Shown here: one piece after another, positions 44,371 through 51,851 of the stretch | Position numbering within the stretch: position 1 is the stretch's first letter | Layout: each line of letters starts with the position of its first letter | Origin: Betaproteobacteria bacterium | GTDB taxonomy: Bacteria > Pseudomonadota > Gammaproteobacteria > Burkholderiales > SG8-39 | NCBI GenBank assembly: GCA_022340285.1 | Contig: JAJDOG010000070.1 | Span: 59,490-123,489 of the forward strand | Reading direction: 5' to 3' | DNA: 64,000 bases | Notes under the pieces: generated by a model | Databases searched by the model: none | Seen by the model: the letters and a program-made list of their open reading frames with translations, nothing else | What the model was told of the DNA's origin: nothing | Program-made: the position numbers and the translations under genes

Positions 44371-44886
44371 CTAGAGACTCGCCGACGCGTTGGACTGATC
44401 GCGGCGGTACATCGAGTCGATGCCAACCAGGTAGCGCGCGAACTCGATCGCCACGAGCAGAAAGATCGGTCCGACCGCCCAGTAGTCGACCCAGGAAGGT
44501 ACGTCGATCGAGCGCTCCTCGATGGTGCCCGATTCAATCGCCTCGTAGCCGAGCTTGAAGCCGATGACCGTAAAGGCGAGTGAAGTCACGACGCATATCA
44601 GGTAGACCAGCTTCTCCACCACCCAGCGTGGCCGCCCGGAGAGCCGCGAAATCAATGCATCGACGAAGACGTGGCCCTTCTGGCGCACAAGGTAGGGTGC
44701 GGCGAACAACGTGAAGTAGAGGAGCACGTACTCCACGACCGCGCTGGTGAACGCCGGTGGCTGCCGCCCGACTGTGCGGATCGTCACGTCGACGACGATC
44801 AGCACGAACGCGAGCACGATCGTGGCGCCGGCGATATACGCCAGCGCCACGATGAGCAGATCATAAGCGGACTTGACCGCCCTCAA
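44371..44886 (-). CDS. dctQ: TRAP transporter small permease DctQ
   Basis: 171 aa. Four TM helices: LLIVALAYIAGATIVLAFVLIV, VEYVLLYFTLFAAPYLV, LVYLICVVTSLAFTVIGF and YWAVGPIFLLVAIEFARYLV. The GHVFVDALI motif after helix 2 is typical of DctQ. The start is read as TTG with no good ribosome site, so the N-terminus is uncertain. It lies between the receptor and DctM genes. Confidence 0.88.
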   Translation of the reverse strand: MRAVKSAYDLLIVALAYIAGATIVLAFVLIVVDVTIRTVGRQPPAFTSAVVEYVLLYFTLFAAPYLVRQKGHVFVDALISRLSGRPRWVVEKLVYLICVVTSLAFTVIGFKLGYEAIESGTIEERSIDVPSWVDYWAVGPIFLLVAIEFARYLVGIDSMYRRDQSNASASL

Positions 44887-44929
44887 TCCGCGCAGCCCGG
44901 ACGGTGCAAACGGCAGGGTCTACGGCCGC

Positions 44930-45931
44930 TCAATTCTTGTACATCTTCGACCGCAGCATTGCCGCTTCGTCCTTGTCCAGCCGTCCGCTGGCGCGCTTCC
45001 ACATTGCATCGTAGGCGATCTGCAGATACTTCTTGGCGCCCTCCCCCTTCATCGCGAAGATCTGCACCCCCGCGGCCTTGAGCGCATCCTCGTCGACCTT
45101 GGCGGCCCTGATCATGTTGTCGATCGAGGCTTTCTCGTAGTCGGCCGCCACCTTGATGACCAGATCCTGCGCCGGCTTGGGCATCGAGTTCCACTTGTCG
45201 ATGTTGACGAGGACCACGTTGGCCAGGTGGTAGAACGGCGGATCGACGCGGTAATGAATCAGCTTGACGAGCTTCTGCGAAGCCAGACCCACCGTCGGCC
45301 AGCCGAACCCTTCCACGAGTCCTCGCTCGAGCGCCGTATAGACCTCGCCCGCATTGGTGATCTGCACCGGTGTCGCCCCCAGCGCCTGGATCAGCGGGCG
45401 GTACGCGCCCGTCGTGCGGATCTTGACGCCCTTCAGATCGATCACGCCGTCGGGACCCAGCTTCGGCTTGTTCACGAGATAGAGATAGAACTGAGCGGAC
45501 GTCTCGCCGATCGCGAGAACCTTGGCGTTAAGCTTCTTCTCCCAATTGGGCGCGAGCTGGGCGAACGCGCCGTTCGCGCGGTACTCGTCCACGCCGAGGT
45601 TCGTCGCCATCATCGTCGCGCCCTGCGGCACGATCCCGGCGTGATAAGCGGCAGGGGTATGAAGCAGATCGATGGCGCCGCGTTGCACCGCGGGGGCTGC
45701 CTTGTCGGGCGGATTGATTTCCGGGCCGCCGAGAAAATCGACGCGCACGATGCCCTTGCCCTGGGCATTCAGCGGCTCGACGAACGACGCGATGAAGCTC
45801 TTCGACAGGTCGTGGTTCTTGGGCAGCGCCGTCTGCGTCTTCAGCACGACCTCTTCGGCCGCGGAGACTCCGCAAAGCGCGAGCGACACCGCGACGACCG
45901 ACAACATCCTTGTGGCCATCTTCGCAATCAT
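44930..45931 (-). CDS. dctP: TRAP transporter substrate-binding protein DctP
   Basis: 333 aa. A Sec signal peptide (to GVSAAEE) is followed by the DctP fold: KTQTALPKNHDLSKSFIASFVEPL, VDFLGGPEINPPDK, the binding Arg in GVKIRTTGAYRPL, and VEGFGWPTVGLASQKLV. TAGGAGGAGG precedes the ATG. The set P-Q-M is complete. The 182 bp downstream of the VWA gene end (45932-46113) hold nothing recognisable beyond its upstream leader. Confidence 0.94.
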   Translation of the reverse strand: MIAKMATRMLSVVAVSLALCGVSAAEEVVLKTQTALPKNHDLSKSFIASFVEPLNAQGKGIVRVDFLGGPEINPPDKAAPAVQRGAIDLLHTPAAYHAGIVPQGATMMATNLGVDEYRANGAFAQLAPNWEKKLNAKVLAIGETSAQFYLYLVNKPKLGPDGVIDLKGVKIRTTGAYRPLIQALGATPVQITNAGEVYTALERGLVEGFGWPTVGLASQKLVKLIHYRVDPPFYHLANVVLVNIDKWNSMPKPAQDLVIKVAADYEKASIDNMIRAAKVDEDALKAAGVQIFAMKGEGAKKYLQIAYDAMWKRASGRLDKDEAAMLRSKMYKN

Positions 45932-46113
45932 GATTTCCTCCTCCTAGAGCGCGATGCTCGATTCACAGTCTTCTGGGTCGCCGGTTCGCCGATTGCAGCA
46001 CCCGGCAATGAAGAACGGGCGTGGCGCCTGCAGTATTCCGCAACGCAGCGCCGTCTCGCGAACTTGTATCACGGTTCGCGCGAAACCGTCCACGCCGCAA
46101 TGCAGCAACGAAA

Positions 46114-47121
46114 TCAGCGGCGCGCCGAATTCAGGCCCAGAAACGTCCCGCCGTTGCGTCGCGCCAGCTCGCGCATCAAGGTCGCGAACCGAACGCCGGT
46201 GTAGCTCGAACTGGCGGGCGGCGCGAACATCGTGGGAAACCCGACGCCGTGGATGCGCACGCGCCGGTGGCCGGATGCATCGGCGCGGTTGAGCCGATCG
46301 ACGCGCTGTACCACGTCGTCGATCGAAGGACCGCTGAATTCGTCGCCGAAGACGTAGAGGCTCACCTTGCGATCAGGGCTGTAGAAGACGCGGATCGCCT
46401 TCTCGATGCCCTCCACCGGGCTGCTGTTGCTGAACGGTCGCCAGGTGCGCAGGCGCGCGACGATCGCCCGCCGCCGCGCCGGACTGTCCGGAATCCACTT
46501 GCCCTGGTACTGCGAGAACATGTAAGTGCCCATGTCGCTCATGACCTGAATGCCCTTCACCCGCGGATACAGCTTGAGGGTCTCCTCCACCTTGCGCAGC
46601 ATCAGCGGCCATGCGAGGGACTGCATGCTTCCCGAGGTATCGATGATGAACACGATGTACTCGCTGTCGACCGGGATGCCGCCGACCAGACGCTCCGGGG
46701 GCTGCGCGCGCGGGAGAGCCTGCAGTCTGCGCATTTCTTCCGTGAGCTCCTGCTGCGCGCGCGCGAGCTGTTGGCTGATGCGATTCTGCACGGTCGAGTC
46801 GTCGCGCGCCGCACGGTACTGCCCTTCGATCTTCGTCAGCTCGTCCTGGTAGCGCGCGACCAGCGTCTCGGCACGGGAAAGCTGGGTCCGCTGTTCCGCG
46901 AGCGACACGCGGAGTGCCTCGGCCTGCGCCTGCAGATCGGTGCGCTCCTGCTCCAGTACGCGAAGCTCGGCGATCAGCGTCTCGGAGTCGGTCTTGATGA
47001 GCTGCGGCTCGGCGCCGCGCACGATGACGAAGAGCAGCACGATCGCCCCGAATCCGCAGAAGATCGCGTCCAGGAACGAGAGCCCGATGGTCTCGATGTC
47101 GCGCTTGCGCTGCCGGCTCAC
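46114..47121 (-). CDS. Membrane-anchored VWA protein with MotB/ExbD-like N-terminal helix (paralogue 1)
   Basis: 335 aa from GTG 47121, preceded by GGAGGACTGG and overlapping the previous stop by 4 bp. Basic residues 1-10 are followed by a single TM helix at about 14-36 that begins S-F-L-D18-A and contains C-G-F-G-A. A long coiled coil (about 42-135) leads to a VWA domain with the MIDAS motif D161-T-S-G-S165. The layout (short cytoplasmic end, one helix with Asp at its start, coiled coil, extracytoplasmic domain) is that of MotB/TolR/ExbD subunits. With the ExbB-like channel in the operon it would form a proton-driven complex. No OmpA or ExbD domain is present. Confidence 0.85.
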   Translation of the reverse strand: MSRQRKRDIETIGLSFLDAIFCGFGAIVLLFVIVRGAEPQLIKTDSETLIAELRVLEQERTDLQAQAEALRVSLAEQRTQLSRAETLVARYQDELTKIEGQYRAARDDSTVQNRISQQLARAQQELTEEMRRLQALPRAQPPERLVGGIPVDSEYIVFIIDTSGSMQSLAWPLMLRKVEETLKLYPRVKGIQVMSDMGTYMFSQYQGKWIPDSPARRRAIVARLRTWRPFSNSSPVEGIEKAIRVFYSPDRKVSLYVFGDEFSGPSIDDVVQRVDRLNRADASGHRRVRIHGVGFPTMFAPPASSSYTGVRFATLMRELARRNGGTFLGLNSARR

Positions 47122-48206
47122 GGCCAGTCCTCCGCCGGGCTGAGGAGCGACCCGCGTGTCGTTTGTGCCAGCCGCCAGTACGCCGCAGCCGCGTACGGAT
47201 CGCCCTCGATCGGCAACAGGATGACGTTCACGGGGATGTCCCGGGGCAGCATGTCGAGCGCTTTGCCGAAGATTCGCAGACGCTCCTCGCCCGAGATCCG
47301 ATAGCGCACGCCGCGCTCGCGATCGATGGTCGGCAAGCCATCGGTGACGAGAAAGACGTTGTCCGGTCGGGGATTCATGTCGACGATGACCTTGAACGCG
47401 TGGTACAGGCTGGTCCCTCCTTGCGGCAACACTTTTCTTGCCGCATCCACGGCGCCGTTGAGCGCCGTCGGATCGCCGGCATCGAGCCAGCGTCCGGCCG
47501 TCTGCGGGAGAGCCGCCCCGGCCTGCTCGCCGAACGTGTAGATCTGAAAGCGCGCGCTGGCCGGGAGTTGGGTCGCGATCCAGTCCATCGTCGCGAGAGC
47601 ACGCCGCCACTTCGCTGCTTTGCGCTGTTCCGCAGCCGGAAGATTGCGCAGCCTTACGATGTCGACGATGTGCTCGGCGAGCATGCTTGCCGACGCATCG
47701 AGCAGGATGAGAATGCGCTGCCCGCCGACCTTGAGCCCCGTCAGGTACTGCCGGTCGCCCACGCCCGGGAACGCTCGGAGGCGGTTGCCCTCCTCCCGCT
47801 GTCGCGCGCCCCCTTCGAGCCGACGCGTTTCCTCCTCGCGCGACTTCAGGTCCGCTTTCAAGCGATTGAGATGCTGCTCGCGCGCGATGCGATCGGTCTC
47901 CAGCTCGGCAAGCGCATAGCGCCGACCGGCGATGTTCTCGGTCAGCTTGTCTGCCTGCGCGGCCAGGCGCGCACGCGCCGCAGTGTTCTCTTCGACACTG
48001 GCCTGCAGGGCGGCCGCCTGCTCGCGTGCATCCAGCACTTCGCGCTGAAGCGCGTCGACCTCGCGCTGGAGATTCTCGGTGGCGTCGCGCCGACCCTGGA
48101 GCGAGTTATGGCTCAGGACGAGAAAGAGCAGGATCACCGCGCCGAAGCCGCAGAGCACGGCATCGATGAACGACAGGCTGAGCGTCTGGGCCGAGCGTCG
48201 TTTCAT
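47118..48206 (-). CDS. Membrane-anchored VWA protein with MotB/ExbD-like N-terminal helix (paralogue 2)
   Basis: 362 aa. TM helix about 11-33 starts S-F-I-D15-A and has the same C-G-F-G-A core as paralogue 1. A coiled coil (about 38-140) is followed by a VWA domain with MIDAS D170-A-S-A-S174 and a later metal-site Asp in FLVTDGLPT. The start is ATG 48206, which matches the length of the paralogue's N-terminus; the ribosome site is weak. A 199-bp gap with two palindromic elements separates it from the ExbB-like gene, the only large gap in the operon. The two VWA proteins may form a heterodimer. Confidence 0.85.
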   Translation of the reverse strand: MKRRSAQTLSLSFIDAVLCGFGAVILLFLVLSHNSLQGRRDATENLQREVDALQREVLDAREQAAALQASVEENTAARARLAAQADKLTENIAGRRYALAELETDRIAREQHLNRLKADLKSREEETRRLEGGARQREEGNRLRAFPGVGDRQYLTGLKVGGQRILILLDASASMLAEHIVDIVRLRNLPAAEQRKAAKWRRALATMDWIATQLPASARFQIYTFGEQAGAALPQTAGRWLDAGDPTALNGAVDAARKVLPQGGTSLYHAFKVIVDMNPRPDNVFLVTDGLPTIDRERGVRYRISGEERLRIFGKALDMLPRDIPVNVILLPIEGDPYAAAAYWRLAQTTRGSLLSPAEDWP

Positions 48207-48264
48207 GAGCCGCGGGTCAGTGATCGCCCCACAAGGCGCTGACGAACTCCGCCCGCCTGCGCGA

Positions 48265-48296
48265 GGGGATTTACAAGGGGCGCGCCCCTGGTTCGT
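48265..48296 (+). repeat. Dispersed palindromic element, copy 2
   Basis: GGGGATTTA, then arm CAAGGGG (48274-48280), CGCG, CCCCTGG (one mismatch to the arm), then TTCGTA. It is the same layout as the copy at 30592 and directly precedes copy 3. It lies in the 48207-48405 gap, which holds no gene. Confidence 0.75.
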
Positions 48297-48298
48297 AT

Positions 48299-48334
48299 GG
48301 GGGATATACAAGGGGGCGCCCCCCCTTGTTCGTA
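48299..48334 (+). repeat. Dispersed palindromic element, copy 3
   Basis: GGGGGATATA, then arm CAAGGGGG (48309-48316), spacer CGCC, arm CCCCCTTG (48321-48328), then TTCGTAC and, 6 bp later, GGGGTTTTTC. It is nearly identical to the copy at 30592-30627. On the minus strand it lies in the leader of the VWA gene at 47118. Confidence 0.8.
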
Positions 48335-48405
48335 CGACCGGGGTTTTTCTTGCACGTCTGCCGCCCTGATCGAAGTCCGTGCACTAAGCACTTTTCTACA
48401 CCCAC

Positions 48406-49203
48406 CTATTTCGTCCGCAGATGGCGGATGAGCCGGTCGTTGACATAGGTCTCGGTGTCGAGGACGAGCCGCTCCTGCGCGAGCTGGAGCTGGTGGACCA
48501 GGAACATGAGGACGATGCTCAGCAACAATGCGATCAGGGTGGAGTTGAAGGCCGTTCCCAGATTCTGGGTGACCCCTGTGATGTCGCCCTGCACGGCGCG
48601 ATGCGCCTGGCCCAGCGCATTGCCGATGCCGCGCACGGTGCCGATGAAGCCGATCGACGGGATCGCCCAAGCGATGTAGCGGATCTGCGCGAGCTCCGAG
48701 TCGAGGCGCTCGCCCTCGTTCTGGCAGAGAGCGGTGGTGGCCGACGCCACGTCCTGGACTTCCTGGGTGGTCTCGAAGCGCGTCAGTGCCTGGAAGACCG
48801 CGCGCGGCAGAAGCAGATTGCGCAGCCGCGGTGGGAGGGCATCGAGAGGCTTGGCATAGCGCCGGGCGTCTTCGGGCAGGATCTTGATGCCTTCGGTCAG
48901 CGGCAGCAGATCCTCCTCCAGAAGGTGGCGTTCGCGCAGGACCGTAACACCCTTGTAGCCGAGAATCGCCAGCGCCCACAGCATCAGGACGAAGCAGGCC
49001 TCCTGCTCGTAGTCCTTGATGATGACGTAGAACGTGCTCGACACCTCGACGTCAGGCTGCTGAGCGACCAGCGCGCGTTGCTCCGCGAGATCGGCCTCGG
49101 CGTGCGGACGGATCACGGAAACATAGACCCCGTGCACGATGATCGCCGAAAAGAGCAGCGCGAAGAGCTGGTAGACGAACTCGACCGAAATCTGTTTGAA
49201 CAT
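48406..49203 (-). CDS. MotA/TolQ/ExbB-family proton channel protein
   Basis: 265 aa. TM helices at about 9-31, 69-90, 176-196 and 215-238. The last two carry the family core: IAWAIPSIGFIGTVRGIGNAL, and NLGTAFNSTLIALLLSIVLMFLV with the conserved Thr/Ser positions. A cytoplasmic loop of about 85 residues lies between helices 2 and 3, as in TolQ/ExbB; the first helix plus a periplasmic loop is an addition. In the family five such subunits surround two B subunits and conduct protons. No ExbD/TolR/MotB gene is present; the two VWA genes downstream take that place. GAGGCGC precedes the ATG. Confidence 0.88.
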   Translation of the reverse strand: MFKQISVEFVYQLFALLFSAIIVHGVYVSVIRPHAEADLAEQRALVAQQPDVEVSSTFYVIIKDYEQEACFVLMLWALAILGYKGVTVLRERHLLEEDLLPLTEGIKILPEDARRYAKPLDALPPRLRNLLLPRAVFQALTRFETTQEVQDVASATTALCQNEGERLDSELAQIRYIAWAIPSIGFIGTVRGIGNALGQAHRAVQGDITGVTQNLGTAFNSTLIALLLSIVLMFLVHQLQLAQERLVLDTETYVNDRLIRHLRTK

Positions 49204-49257
49204 GTAGCGCCTCGTTCGAACGGGTCACCGCAGTGTACCGGTTGCCCCCGCGCTCGA

Positions 49258-49515
49258 TCAGATGTCGACCGGGAAGGAAACCGGCGCGTCGATCCGGATT
49301 CTCTCGTCGCCGCGCTGCTTGTCGCGCGCATCGGGCCTTGCTGTTCGCGGTTGCGGCGTCTTCTCGTCCTTGGTCGCCCGATCCTTCGCGGCGGGCGCCG
49401 GTTTGCGCTCGACGGTTTGGCCCGTGACCGTGACCGGCGCCGAAGCGGCCAGGCACGCGGCAAGAACGATGCACGTCGTCGCGTGCCTTCCGAGGAACGT
49501 GCGGGCCCTCGTCAT
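49258..49515 (-). CDS. Small exported hypothetical protein
   Basis: 85 aa. A signal peptide (about residues 1-30: CIVLAACLAASAPVTVTG) is followed by a short, very polar Lys/Arg/Asp-rich segment ending PVSFPVDI. No domain is recognised. The ATG overlaps the stop of the FGE-like gene (ATGA) and follows GGAGGCGCC, so it is a genuine member of the operon. It may be a linker or regulator of the envelope complex; that is inference. Confidence 0.72.
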   Translation of the reverse strand: MTRARTFLGRHATTCIVLAACLAASAPVTVTGQTVERKPAPAAKDRATKDEKTPQPRTARPDARDKQRGDERIRIDAPVSFPVDI

Positions 49516-51851
49516 GGCGCCTCCGTCGCGTAGCGCGCGCAGCGGAACCCGACATCGGGACGTGGATCGGGTCCGTAATCGCGATAGGTCCAGCGCAGCG
49601 CGCTGATGCTCGACTGCATCCAGCTCGAGCCGCGGATGACGTGATGCTTGCCGCTCGGCGGGCCGGTCGGGTCGGTCTCCTCCTCGCCGCGCGCCTGGAT
49701 CGCATAGACGTCGTGCACCCATTCGGCGGCATTGCCGGCCATGTCGTACAGTCCCGCCGCGCTCGGCTTGAAGCGTCCGACCGGCGCGGGGCCGGCGTAG
49801 TCGTCGTTGTAATCCTGGATCGTGTCCGCGAGCACTCCCGCGACGGAACGATCCGCAAAGTTTCCGCTGCCCGGCGCCGGCGGCAGTGCGTCACCCCATG
49901 CGAAACGCGAGGTTTGCGCGCCGTCCGCGTGTCGCGCGGCCCACGCCCACTCGGCTTCGGTCGGCAGCCGGTAGCCCCGGCCCACGGGCTGTGTCAGCTG
50001 CATCCCGTCGGGTCGGGCAGCGTACGCCTCGGCGAATCCCCCGGCGGCGTTCAGGCTGTTGCAATATGCCGCCGCGTCCTCCCAGCGCACGTTGACAACC
50101 GGCTGCGCGGGATCGTCGAGCCCGATCGAGCCGTAGCGCCCGGAGTCGTGGCCGGGTCGGAAACGCCGGAACTGCTCGTTGGTCACTTCAGTCGTCGCGA
50201 GATAGTACGGTCGGGCGAGCTTGACCGCGTGCAGTCGTTCGTTGGCGCGCTGACCGGGTTCGCGGCGCGACGCCCCCATCGTGAACGGACCGGGGCGCAA
50301 CAGGACCATGACCGTTCCATCGGGTGCGGTGATGCGTTCGGGCAATCCCGCAGCACTGGGCGCGCCGGCCGGTCGCAGGGTCACGCGTAACGTCAGCTCG
50401 AAACCCGGCTTGGGGGTGACCCACAGTTGTCCGGGCGCAAAGCCCTCACGCGTGATCTCCAGCAGTTGGGGAACGGCAGCCAGCGCGTGCACACCGTGCG
50501 CCGTTCCATGCGACCGCCCCTCGACGGTGAGGACCGCGTCGCGCGGCTCCACCTCGAGGCGCACCTGCCCCACCACCGCCGCGAGACGCACGCCGAGCTC
50601 GCGTGTCTCGTCGGCTGCCATGCGGACCGTGCGGCTCGCGGCATCGTGGCCGCGCATCGACAGCGCGATGCGATGGTCCCGATCGGGGCTCAGAGACAGG
50701 GTGATCGGCGTCGTCCCCGCGTAGCGTCCGTCCACGGCGACACTGGCGCCGGACGGCTCGCTCGTTAGCTTCAACCGGCCGTCGGCAGGCGCCAGCGTCA
50801 CCGGGCCGATGGTCTGCGGTTGCGCGGGCACAACGGAGATCTCCTGGTGCCACGATTTGTACCCAGGCGCACGGATTTCCACGGTGTGGGGCCCGGCGGC
50901 AAGCTCGGCAGCAAAGGGGAGCCCGCCACGCGTTGTGCCGTCGATCACAAGCTCCGCGTTCGGGGTGCCCGACTGAATCGTCACCGTAGCCGCGGCCGGG
51001 ACGAGCGTGGCCATCAGCTTCTGGCGCCGGCCGAGTCCCTCGATGCTGAGCGTTACGGAGTAGTCCACATAGCCGCTCGCGCGTACGGTGACCGGGTGCT
51101 CGCCGGGGGCAAGCTCGACGTCGGCGAGCGGCGTCGCGCCGCGGATCTCTCCGCCGATGAAAACGGCTGCACCGGCGACGCCAGGCGTCTCGACGGTCAG
51201 ATACCCGGGCAGCTTTTCGAGCACGAACGAGAACTGCTGACGGAATGCATCGCTGACCTGTATCTCCGTTTCCAGCGGCCTGTATCCCTCACGCTCGGCG
51301 CGCAGGCGGTAAGCCCCGGTGAGCGCTAGGCGCGCTGCGCCGATCGGAATCGTCGGGACCGCGCCGTCGAGACTCACTCGCTCGGGCGCAGGCTGAATGG
51401 TCACGTACACCATGCGCGCGGAGAACAGGTACCACGTCACGAGCGCCACGATCGCCAGCACGCCAAACACCAAGGATGCGGCCACCCGGGGCTGCCTTCG
51501 CACCGCGGGACTCGCGGGCGGCGCAAGTACGATCGACTGCGGCGCCGGCGTGACCGCAATGTCCAGGTCGGTCGACAGTGCCAGCGCGCCCGGCTCCTGC
51601 CGAACCGCGATCGCCCGCCCTTCGATCTCGATCCGATCGCCGTCGCGCAGCCAATGCGACGCGCCGAGACGGTGGCCGTTCAGGAAGACGGAAGCGTCGC
51701 CTTCGAGCGGTTGCAGATACGGCGTGTCGCGGACCAGTCCGATCGCCGCAATGCTGATCGCGCCGGTCTCGCGCAGCAGCGCGATCAGCAAGGCGTCGTC
51801 CGCGAAATTCACGGCACGTTCGCCCCGCTTGCTCCGAACGACGACCCTCAC
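49512..51851 (-). CDS. FHA-like / TM / PEGA repeats / formylglycine-generating-enzyme-like fusion protein
   Basis: 779 aa from GTG 51851, chosen because AAGGAG lies 6 bp upstream and the start overlaps the previous stop (GTGA); an ATG 15 bp further up lacks a ribosome site. Residues about 1-85 look like a degenerate FHA domain (VFLNGHRLGASHWLRDGDRIEIEG). One TM helix follows (about 123-145), then about five PEGA-type repeats (148-520, e.g. PNAELVIDGTTRGGLP, GASVAVDGRYAGTTPI). Last is a SUMF1/FGE domain (about 525-775: GPFTMGASRREPGQ, EVTNEQFRRF, YRLPTEAEWAWAAR, DMAGNAAEWVHDVY, VIRGSSW, GFRCAR). The N-terminus is probably cytoplasmic and the PEGA/FGE part periplasmic. FGE-like domains often bind rather than modify. 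Confidence 0.88.
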   Translation of the reverse strand: MRVVVRSKRGERAVNFADDALLIALLRETGAISIAAIGLVRDTPYLQPLEGDASVFLNGHRLGASHWLRDGDRIEIEGRAIAVRQEPGALALSTDLDIAVTPAPQSIVLAPPASPAVRRQPRVAASLVFGVLAIVALVTWYLFSARMVYVTIQPAPERVSLDGAVPTIPIGAARLALTGAYRLRAEREGYRPLETEIQVSDAFRQQFSFVLEKLPGYLTVETPGVAGAAVFIGGEIRGATPLADVELAPGEHPVTVRASGYVDYSVTLSIEGLGRRQKLMATLVPAAATVTIQSGTPNAELVIDGTTRGGLPFAAELAAGPHTVEIRAPGYKSWHQEISVVPAQPQTIGPVTLAPADGRLKLTSEPSGASVAVDGRYAGTTPITLSLSPDRDHRIALSMRGHDAASRTVRMAADETRELGVRLAAVVGQVRLEVEPRDAVLTVEGRSHGTAHGVHALAAVPQLLEITREGFAPGQLWVTPKPGFELTLRVTLRPAGAPSAAGLPERITAPDGTVMVLLRPGPFTMGASRREPGQRANERLHAVKLARPYYLATTEVTNEQFRRFRPGHDSGRYGSIGLDDPAQPVVNVRWEDAAAYCNSLNAAGGFAEAYAARPDGMQLTQPVGRGYRLPTEAEWAWAARHADGAQTSRFAWGDALPPAPGSGNFADRSVAGVLADTIQDYNDDYAGPAPVGRFKPSAAGLYDMAGNAAEWVHDVYAIQARGEEETDPTGPPSGKHHVIRGSSWMQSSISALRWTYRDYGPDPRPDVGFRCARYATEAP

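Noticed and set aside
30592..48334. CRISPR array made of the palindromic copies
   Set aside because: Only three copies, one 18 kb away, no regular spacers and no cas genes.
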